DNA from: Isoperla grammatica
Taxonomy: Eukaryota > Arthropoda > Insecta > Plecoptera > Perlodidae
Length of the DNA: 64,000 nucleotides
Assembly (NCBI GenBank): GCA_945910005.1
Contig: OX246741.1
Span: 9,782,669 to 9,846,668 of the forward strand
Direction: 5' to 3'
Below, piece by piece: positions 55,467 to 64,000 of the stretch (positions within the stretch are counted from its first letter, which is position 1; each line of letters opens with the position of its first letter). Made by a program: the position numbers and the translations under genes. Under the pieces are notes generated by a model. That model did not search any database, was not told the origin of the DNA, and saw nothing but the letters and a program-made list of their open reading frames with translations.

Positions 55467-58400
55467 ATGACCTCTCTATGTGCCACTGGGGGGCGTTGCC
55501 ATTTTTATATGTTGTCTGAGTAGAAATAGTACCATATGTAGTGTACATGTATTCCAAAGGCCACCCCACTATGGTGCAAATAATGGGCATTCAATTGAAT
55601 GTGTAATACAGTACATTCAGGTAGTACCTGAAAAGTTTATTTTTTAATTTTAAATATTATAATGGGACAATTATATAAGAGGTGTTTACATGTAGCTATG
55701 TGCATACCGTATGTGTAGGCCTATTGAAACTAAAGTATGGTGCTTAAAACATTTCTTTTAAATGTGTAGAATAGAATTATAATGAAATGTTTGTAGTTAC
55801 AATATATAATTATTGTATATTATATATATCAGTTAGGTAAGATGTAACTATACTCGCATGATTATTGACGTTGTCAGTTACCGTGTCATTTTTTAACAGT
55901 ATATTTTACAAAACATCCCGTGCAATGCATTTTATTCACATTAAAATATGTATGTGTTTTTGTATAATTATTTACCATCGTGGTATGTAAATACTTGTAC
56001 GTGCGTTAATTGTACATCTGTGAATGCTTTACTCGTAGTGGTCACACAATCGTAGCCATGCCTTCAGTCGGTACCGGAGTCAATGTCTGTACGTAGTTAT
56101 GAGCAGTAGGCCCCTAAACTAGTAACCTAAGGCATACACAATGCCGAAGCAAACATTTTCCAATCGCAAGTTGATTCTACCCTCGTTGCAGCCGTGTGGC
56201 AAACTGCTCAACAATTGCACATCCCCTCTCGTACCCAACACAATAGTTACATTTCACATATGTAGCCATGAAATATAATTCGTACACATTAAAAGTACAG
56301 TATTTGGATAGGCAATTGGCTCCTTGCATAGGTTACTTGTTTTTTTCCTGTAAGACTGTAAAATGATTGACTAGATAAAAATAAGATATCATTTTAGTAG
56401 TAGGCTTAAACTAGAAATGGTGTTGAAACCTTCCTGTACTATACCTGCAAAGTAGAATAGGACTGAATGTGCCAAATATGTGTTACCATTCTCCTTGTAT
56501 TTATGAAATTGAGAGAAACTGTGTAGAAGAATGGATGGGTTCATGGCAAAGAAACCCGTTTATGTGTATAAATAATTTAATATTAAATCTATCGTGTATA
56601 TTCTTCTATCTTAGATATTTTCACTCTTAACTCTTGTCGTTTTCATTGGGCGTTACAGCCGCCTTGTGAGCTAGACGTAACGTACTAAAGAGATTTAAGA
56701 GGATCTACCAGACAAGAGGCTTTGCACTGTCGGCTATAGGCGTGCACAGTTTAAACGATCGTAACATGCTCAAAGTACAACGTGGAATAAAATTTAAAAA
56801 TATTTCAGTTTTCACTTTATGAATTTCAATTCCACCATTTAATGATGGATTGAAAATCACAAAATAGGAAATACGGTCTTTAAAAAAAAATGAATTTTGG
56901 TAATATTTAGAAAAGTTCTGGAAGAAATGTGAATGAAGATAAAGGATTACTTAGTTAATGTTTTAGAAGGCTGCAGAAACAAGCAAAATTAGTAGTTAGT
57001 ATTTCCAAAACGCGCTATCGGCTTGGTCAACACTGTCTTGTCGACAGTGACCCACCAGATGTGAGAGCGAGACAAGCTAGCAATGTCGGTCGAAAGGGTG
57101 TCGTCTGCTTTACCTGGAGCCGAGCTCTCGCCCTCATGTGTATGTCTGGTAAATGCTCTTAAGATGTCTCTTGAAAAAGTACTAACATTAGTGTGTTTCA
57201 TCAAGATAGTATCGTTGCTGACTTAGATGGACAGGATAGCTAGAGATAGAGTACACTGAGTTTGTACATTGTGCCATTTACAGACCTGTGCTTTGGGACT
57301 AAGAAGTGGCAGGATTCTATTGTGTTTCAGTAATGTTGTGTGTACTACAGTAACATTCTTTATCCTCTATCTATGTAATGTTACAGTTCTCAGGTGGTTT
57401 GGATGTGTTGCATTTAGCTGGATCAAGTTCATTGTCGTACCGTTATTGCAAAACTTTTCTAATGATTGGATCGCAAATACGTACTTCCTAGGATATTTCA
57501 GATGTTATTATCTTAGCAGAGAAATAATATTACCTGTTTTGTTTCTGAATTGAATTTGATAGGCAAGGCTGCATGTATAGATAATGTATATATAGAAATG
57601 AAAACTGAAGCCAATGTTGTGCCATTTTATGAATATGTGTAGCTTTTTATATTATACATTTTGTTGCCGCAGTCAGCTCTCAAGTTCTCATTGCTCTAAG
57701 GTCTAAGACATTAAATCTCAACTTTATGGTTCTCTTTGAATACTACGTAATAAACCAAATGCTTGACTGGACTGTCGGTGAAATTGAAAGCAATGGTATT
57801 AGCAACAGAAATATGCTGTAAAATCTTATCAAGTAAGACTGAGTTAAAAATTGTCAAGTGTTGTAGTATGAACATGTGCATTAGTGCAGAATAAACTATT
57901 GTTCCAAGGTTCATTCATAATATTAATGGCCTGAATACATTCACTATAGAGCATATGGAAACGGGTGTATTGCAAGGTATGACAGGGATAGCTATCTTCA
58001 TCAATCATAATCCTTGTCTGGATGTGCATTCATTTCATTTCTCAGATTGTATACAAGTGAACTGACGGTGTGCTCTGTATGTGTGCGTTGCTTCATTCAA
58101 GCACAGCCTGAAAAGCAAATAAACATCTTTGGGAGAATTGAGGGTTGCTGTGGTGGTTGCTCTTTGCTATGTGTGGGGAGATAAGACATGTAACATTTAA
58201 TGTATGTAATTTGAAGCTTTATCTTGTTTGCTCATAATGGCCAGAAGATATTGTGTAAAATTTAAGCAACACATCAAGTTGTGAACATTTTGATGTCTTC
58301 CATAAAGAAAAGTGTTTAGAATCAGAACTCAAAAACAAGTTACTAAAAGTAAAATGAGATACGAAATTTGAGAAACGCTCGTCGGTATAACTGAAATCCG

Positions 58401-59640
58401 ATCGCTAGTGAGGCGGCCGGATGCTGCAATCCCATTGGTTATCGTTTTAACACACTTCGTTGGTGCGTTTTATCCCTGCACTTTATTAATCCGAGTCGTG
58501 TTCGTGCACTTTTGTTGGCTGGGCAAACATCGGCTACACTGTGAATGGTTCGAGGCCTGTGGGCTAATTCCGATCAGCTTTATGTCGACAGTTTAGTTTC
58601 CACCTTGCGGGAAGCGAAAGAAACTGCACCTTGTGTTGATAAGCACACAGTTGCATGAAAAAAAGCAATACGCAATACAGTACTGCCACCGGTGTAATCA
58701 TTGTCAAATGTAATGTCTGGAAGATCTTACCTCTCATTCAGTAGTTGTGATTCCACTGTTCGTGAATCAAAATGGAGTGAAAATACTGACGCTGATTCTA
58801 GATTCAGTCTTGCACCCATAAATGGTGGTAAAATAACACGGCTTTCGATCTGAATTATCTCCGTACGCCCGGCACTCTTATGTGGGCCGATGTTGTTCCA
58901 ACATACAAAGCCGACGCTAGAACGAGGCTGCGGAAATCGTTGTGTCCTGCTCATATTGTACGCACAACTTTGGTGGTGATTGTTGTGTCCATATTTCTCC
59001 ATCCATTGTACGCTCAATTATAAACCGCTAGGCCTATGATACTATGCAATTCATGTTGATGTACGATGTTAATTCATATTGGCCTAAAAGTTATCTCAAT
59101 AGTTTGATGTTGATAATCATGCAATTTAGCTGTCAGTAATTATTGTAATGGATCTAGCCAAGTATTAGTTGAAACAACTACCCTAGTGTAATAAACATTA
59201 CTGTCAACACTCAAAACACTGTTATATTTGTAGTGTGAGATATGAAAGGGATTAACTATGTTGTCAATTGGAGGGTAGATGTACATACATCTGCTTCAGC
59301 TGGTAGAGCAGTCAGTATATATTGAAATGTATGTGTAACTAGCATAAAGTTTATGTACACGCTGGTTCAGTGATTGTGACATGTTACAATGTCTTCAGTA
59401 CGTAACTATGTGACTCATTATTCAAGCCTTGACTGACTAGTTGTACTATAGGGCTAGGTAACTTGGCATGCTGCTTTATTGCGGAATACCTCAACACTAA
59501 ATCCCAGACGTTTAGATCCCGTCTCATTAACCATTCAGAGTACACTTAGTATGATGAGAGACAGGTTTTCAGGCTACTTGATTTGTAACAACATTACAAA
59601 GCTCACTGGTTACTATGGTTAAAACAAGTTATTCAATTGA

Positions 59641-59951
59641 TTGATATTAGGGCTTAACGTCTCATATTTTTGCAACGTAGCTAATCGAGACAATGAGTGG
59701 GTGAAATATGAAGATGAAATAGGGAGATGTTTGGAGGAAAGGGGCAAGTAGGAGGGCAGGGAGGATTAGAGAAAGGGGAGGAAAGGGGATTGGGGTGTGG
59801 ACTGCACTTCGTCTGACTTCTCCTCGACCAGTCCGGGTTTAGGGACCAGGGGGGGTCTAGGGTGGCCCTACCATAAGCATATGCTTCCGCCGGCATAGCT
59901 CTCGGGATCAACAAAGCACGCAAACCTGCTCACCACGATAAGGTAGCAGTC
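59641..59951 (-). mobile_element. SINE/short LINE-derived element
   Basis: Read on the minus strand it begins GGACTGCTACCTTATCGTGG, continues with AGCTATGCCGGCGGAAGCAT and GGTAGGGCCACCCT, and ends ATGAGACGTTAAGCCCTAAT with an ATCA-like tail. Such start and end words recur in invertebrate non-LTR families. Nearly identical 10-mers TTGAATGACT and TTGAATAACT flank it as a target duplication. There is no ORF for reverse transcriptase. Confidence 0.5.
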
Positions 59952-61815
59952 CAGTCATTCAAAGAATGAGAAGTACAGTATTGGGATGTTATATTACGAA
60001 CCATGTCAGCATGTTGCGTTTTGTGTTAACACGATCTTGTTTATCCAGTCCTGTGTCACATCTACTGAACTGTCGTGTGCATACACAGCAATCTTGCTCA
60101 GAAATAATTTTTATAGATGTTATTATATAGAGTATATAAATATAATTAAAATAAGGCCTACCAGTACGTCCTACTTATGTATAGTACACAGTTGAATGGT
60201 ACACACACATATAGGCTATGTAGGCTTAATGCATTTATAAAATAAGTAAAATTATATTGGCACTGGTCAGTAATGTGTATTTGTATACCGTGTTATTGTT
60301 TGTGTATATATAATATATATATAGAGAGAGAGAGATACAAAATGAGAAGGTATCAATTAAATAAAATGCTTTTACTGTGTATGAACATTCATTTTATTTA
60401 CAATTAGGTAAACCAGAGAATGATGAACACTTCATGCAAAAATGAGTGAGACTGATATTAAGAATTCTATGCCAGCGCTACCTATTGGGATTGCTGCTGC
60501 ACTAGGTGAAAAGTCCCTATGTTCCAACACACAAGATGGGTGTTTTCAAACTAGCTTCACATTGTAATAATGGCTAGGGAATCTAGTGAGAATGGTTTCA
60601 TTACATTCACAGTGTCACTAGAACCCAACCAAATACGTACTCTCATTTGAAGATGTCAAAAGATGAAATTCCGATTACTGTTTTACATGGTTTACTACAT
60701 GGGACGCCAACAATACTGAATGCGACTACATAATAACACTGCAAGTTAACTAGGCCCATATGTAAACCATTACATTTGACTCGTAAATTGACATTCAACA
60801 GAAAGCCACATTGTAAAAATTGTGACTAGGTATGTTGATTTGATGTAAATAATGGTCTCATGCAGTGAAAAAAATAATAAAATAATACACCTATACCAAT
60901 TACTCTCAACAATTTAAGTGTTGATGTAAATCAAGATTTATTAAATGCTCATCACTTACACTTCAGTATAAAAATATTAGCAATACATAATAATTTATTA
61001 CCACTGCTATATACAGTTGAGTATACACATGTTGTAGAAAGTTTTGTGACAGGGCTATACGCACTGGGGGTAAACACACTTTTTTCAATAATATTGGTCT
61101 AAATAAAAAAAAACACTAGACCAATCTAGTGTCACTCGGTCACTCCCTATGAGTAGTTATTTTAATTGAAAATATCATTGTTCCTGCTTCCAATCGGGTT
61201 GGTATTTTTTAACCTCTGGGGTTGACTTAAATCTATCGACATAATGCAAGTGAAAGCCATTTATAGTAACTCTGAAGCCGTCACTGCAAGTCGTCAGAAA
61301 ATAAATTAAATTTATTTTTATTTTTATTAATTAATCATTTATTATACATTCAAAAAACTAACTTGCCATTTTAACATTACATCAAACTCATTATTCATTC
61401 CTATTAGAAGAAATTAAAAAACTGATTAAAATAGAATAAACTGCTCGTTCCTCTTTACAAACAAACAAACCTAGGTAAATAAATAATGTAAGAATGTGTA
61501 AACACAAACATTACTGTAAAACACTTTATAAAATAATGCTCTTTAAACCTGGGACTTTTAATCCAGCACTTTCTACTTAAAAGTACTGGTCCTCGTGCAA
61601 TCACGTGAATGGTACACTAAAAACAGTAAATTCTACTACTTTACCTAATACCAAATTTAACATATCACGTGATAAGAAACAATCTACCAACCAACTCAAT
61701 TCATTTCATTTCTTCAAATAAATAGCCAACACTAAGTAGGCCTACTATCAATTCACAAATTTCTAGACGGCTTTAAAACCCAAAGCTTGTCACAGTTGTA
61801 CTACATCATAAACGG

Positions 61816-62043
61816 TATAAGTCTGTGTGGCCTCGATGTCTCTTCGTTAGCGCAGCCACTTTGTGACCGACGCATTTGCAACCAGCAGTTGAATGTCGAT
61901 TAGAAGGCTCTGGACCAAACGTTGTAAACAAATGTTATAAGTCCATATGGAATCGATGTCTCTCCGTTAACGCAGCCACTTTGTGACCGATGCGTTTGCA
62001 ACCAGCAGTCGAATATCGATTAGAAGGCTCTGGACCAAACGTT
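61816..62043 (-). repeat. Tandem duplication of the torsin terminal exon (120-bp offset)
   Basis: 61936-62043 (coding) and 61816-61923 (downstream of the stop in transcript order) are about 90 percent alike. The offset is 120 bp, a multiple of three, so the second copy is in the same frame as the first, after its TAA. It would encode FGPEPSNRHSTAGCK and on to a TGA at 61808-61806. Copy 2 has no AG acceptor before it. Confidence 0.9.
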
Positions 62044-64000
62044 AGGTCGTCTAGTACTTCCCTGGAAAATGAAATATTGTAGATTGTAATAATCTTTTCA
62101 CAGTAGTGTTATAGCAAGTAATTAATATTCTAATAGGAATCAAAACCAAATGTCAAAATATGGCAGTTCAAGTTAATGTTCTACAATTCATATACAATAT
62201 ACTACCTTTATACTGGTTTCCTTGCTAATCTGGGTGAGCTGAGAAATGAAATTAGTTTGCCAGGCTAGAAATTCTATGTACCGGTACATACCACTATCCA
62301 AAAAGTGTTAATGTACATGCCCTGCCCTTATACATACTATTATTCGACTACAGTTGAAATACAAAATTTTGATAAGCTACTAGCCATCAAGTAGCTTCAC
62401 AAAACTTGCATTTTAATTCAATTGTAACCCATTGGCTAGCACATAAATTGCATTTAGTATTTGCATACTTAATCATAGATTCTTCAGGGCTGTCCCAATG
62501 TCTCTTTCGGAATTCATCGATTATGCAACGTTTGACGTGCTTCTCCTCTAGTGGCAGGAATGGTACATAGTGGTCTATTAAGTTGGCTTCGATGGCTTCG
62601 TTTCGATGGAAACCACCTAAATTACACACACAAAATTTCATGAACATTAAGATTAAAATGGACAGAGAGATGATCTAGGAAGCCCCTAATTACTGGGGAT
62701 ATTTTTTATGGAAAATACAAAACATGCATAATGCAGCCATACAATTTCACAGTACGGACATCTAGTCCTTGTCGGTTATAAGTAGGTATAGCATTCTTTG
62801 CAAGTGTACGTTGGTAAACATGCAATCTATTACAGTACTGCAGGTAGTTTCTAGAGAGGCAACACAAAACATCATGAGGCACACCTACAATGTAGGTAGC
62901 AGCCTTACAAGATAAATTAATATGCATTGGGACCTGAACTTTATTAAAACCACAAGTGTGAGTGAGCACCTATCTAGATTAGGCCTATATTTGTAAAATA
63001 TGGTAGGCCTACATTATGATGGACAATGGACACACATACCTTTTTCATTAAAAGCTCCCTCTTTAATGAGATTCTCAAAGTCTCTCAATTTTAGCTGTTC
63101 TCTTTGGAAGCCACTTTCCCACAACTGAAGCATCTGCTCGGTGATTAGCGTCGCACCAGTGTTTGAAAGAAATATAAACACACTACTCCTGTAAAAAAAA
63201 AAAAACTTTATTGTAGGCCTAAACATTTTACGGGCCAGTATTTCAAGTAAGTGACTCAGTTCAGAATACAAATTTCAAAATACAAGACTGCAGACTGCAT
63301 ACGTACCGAAAGTCGACGCCACCTATACTATGATGGAAGTCCATGAATGGTTTTATTCCGTCTAAAATCTTTTCGTGCATCTTGTCAACTTCGTCAAATA
63401 TGAATATGGACCTCTCACATTTCGATACGTTTCCTCGAACCCAGTCCGACAATTGCATCTAGATTGGCACAACGTAATACAGTTTAGTTAACTGGTAAAA
63501 AGGGCAAATAAAATGGATAAATGGTCAAAGCCAGAACATTTGGAAAAAATTAGTCTAACTTTGTCTCTAAAGGGAATATGGAGAGTGGCTTTCCTCTATT
63601 TAAGCAAAAATCCATATGATTAGACTGACAAGATTAAAAATAAGTACAGTAATGCAATGCATGCCAGTACTAAATCAAAGTTGGTGAAGAAATTTTGAAA
63701 TGCATACATAACAGGTTGAAAATTTACAAAATAACAATCTAATGGTTTATTGCAGCACGTTATTCAACTTATTGATGCTCAACACAAGAGTACCCTACTA
63801 ATATATAACTGAAAGATCAATTTACCTTGTAAATGTCTGCTTGACTTTGTAATGGAAAATCAATCAACCCACTGAAAAAGTGAACATATTTACTCCTGAA
63901 GCCATTTAGGTATAAACTATCAACTATGAAAGAGCTGACATAGTTTTTTCCTCCACCCGGCCAACCGTGGAAACTCAACGCCAGTGCCTTGTCGGGGTGA
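61935..64000 (-). CDS. Torsin: Torsin AAA+ ATPase, C-terminal part (5' end outside window)
   Basis: ER-lumen/nuclear-envelope AAA+ protein that works with LAP1/LULL1-type activators. Exons in transcript order: 64000-63826 (partial), 63458-63307, 63188-63040, 62616-62469, 62061-61935 (TAA); phases agree, giving about 250 residues. Motifs: Walker A GWPGGGKN (torsins typically have Asn after the Lys), SGLIDFP segment, WVRGNVSKCERSIFIFDEVD with Walker B, FIFLSNTGA sensor 1, DHYVPFLPLEEKHVKRCI and the C-terminal TAGCKRIGHKV with the conserved GCK cysteine. The last exon was located by splice phase: stopping at the ORF in 62387-62469 would replace the GCK end with an unrelated tail. The start and signal peptide are beyond the window. 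Confidence 0.93.

Larger units (their letters stand above)
55351..61934. other. Vav 3' UTR and Vav-torsin intergenic region
   Basis: No exon, RNA gene or conserved protein is recognisable in this AT-rich stretch. It holds the Vav 3' UTR, a SINE-like insertion near 59651-59951, a short AG dinucleotide run near 60324, and the torsin 3' UTR on the minus strand. Open frames here are short and lack family resemblance or splice context. Confidence 0.6.

Noticed and set aside
58727..59017. 96-codon minus-strand frame
   Set aside because: It has no recognisable domain, no splice or start context, and lies in AT-rich intergenic DNA.
59293..59330. tRNA gene suggested by GCTGGTAGAGCAGTC
   Set aside because: Only an A-box-like piece is present; no B box or cloverleaf follows.
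62387..62468. Torsin ending CNLCASQWVTIELKCKFCEAT at the ORF stop
   Set aside because: There is a good donor at 62468 (AA|GTATGC), and the exon at 62061-61935 supplies the conserved GCK C-terminus in phase.

Overview
The window is animal nuclear DNA. Its genes are split into many short exons, its introns are AT-rich and full of repeats, and exon GC is clearly higher than intron GC. The gene set, the spectrin sequence and a Vav protein with one SH3 domain suggest an arthropod, probably an insect. I do not name a species.

Four protein-coding genes can be assembled exon by exon with matching phases. (1) 2046-24061, plus strand: the last 19 exons of alpha-spectrin, giving the C-terminal 1,340 residues with spectrin repeats and EF-hands. 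(2) 28208-32929, minus strand: a complete TTK/Mps1 spindle-checkpoint kinase in six coding exons. (3) 33490-55350, plus strand: a complete Vav Rho-GEF (CH, acidic, DH, PH, C1, SH2, SH3). It starts head to head with TTK, 560 bp away. (4) 61935-64000, minus strand: the C-terminal five exons of a torsin AAA+ ATPase, cut by the window end. Spectrin and TTK are convergent, and so are Vav and torsin. The genes work separately (membrane skeleton, mitosis, signalling, nuclear envelope/ER) and do not form a pathway.

The most striking non-genic content is mobile DNA. Nine short elements have hAT-type ends (TAGGG-like termini) and perfect 8-bp target-site duplications; there are also TA- and TTAA-flanked MITEs and several long foldbacks. 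One hAT-like element (19700-20050) IS a spectrin intron. Its 8-bp target duplication CTTCCAGG sits across both splice sites, and splicing restores exactly the pre-insertion reading frame. That is the signature of intron birth by a DNA transposon (an introner).

A second theme is tandem duplication of splice-site segments. A 138-bp unit holding a 3' splice site plus exon start is repeated about 15 times. A 58-bp unit holding branch point, pyrimidine stretch and AG is repeated about 35 times. A third acceptor is duplicated once, an exon end with its donor is duplicated once, and the torsin terminal exon is duplicated in frame behind its stop codon. Vav also carries a phase-compatible pair of mutually exclusive exons that each supply a Tyr-Glu/Gln-Asp-Leu motif in the acidic region.

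The intergenic stretches (24062-28207 and 55351-61934) hold probable 3' UTRs and mobile elements; I see no further gene in them.
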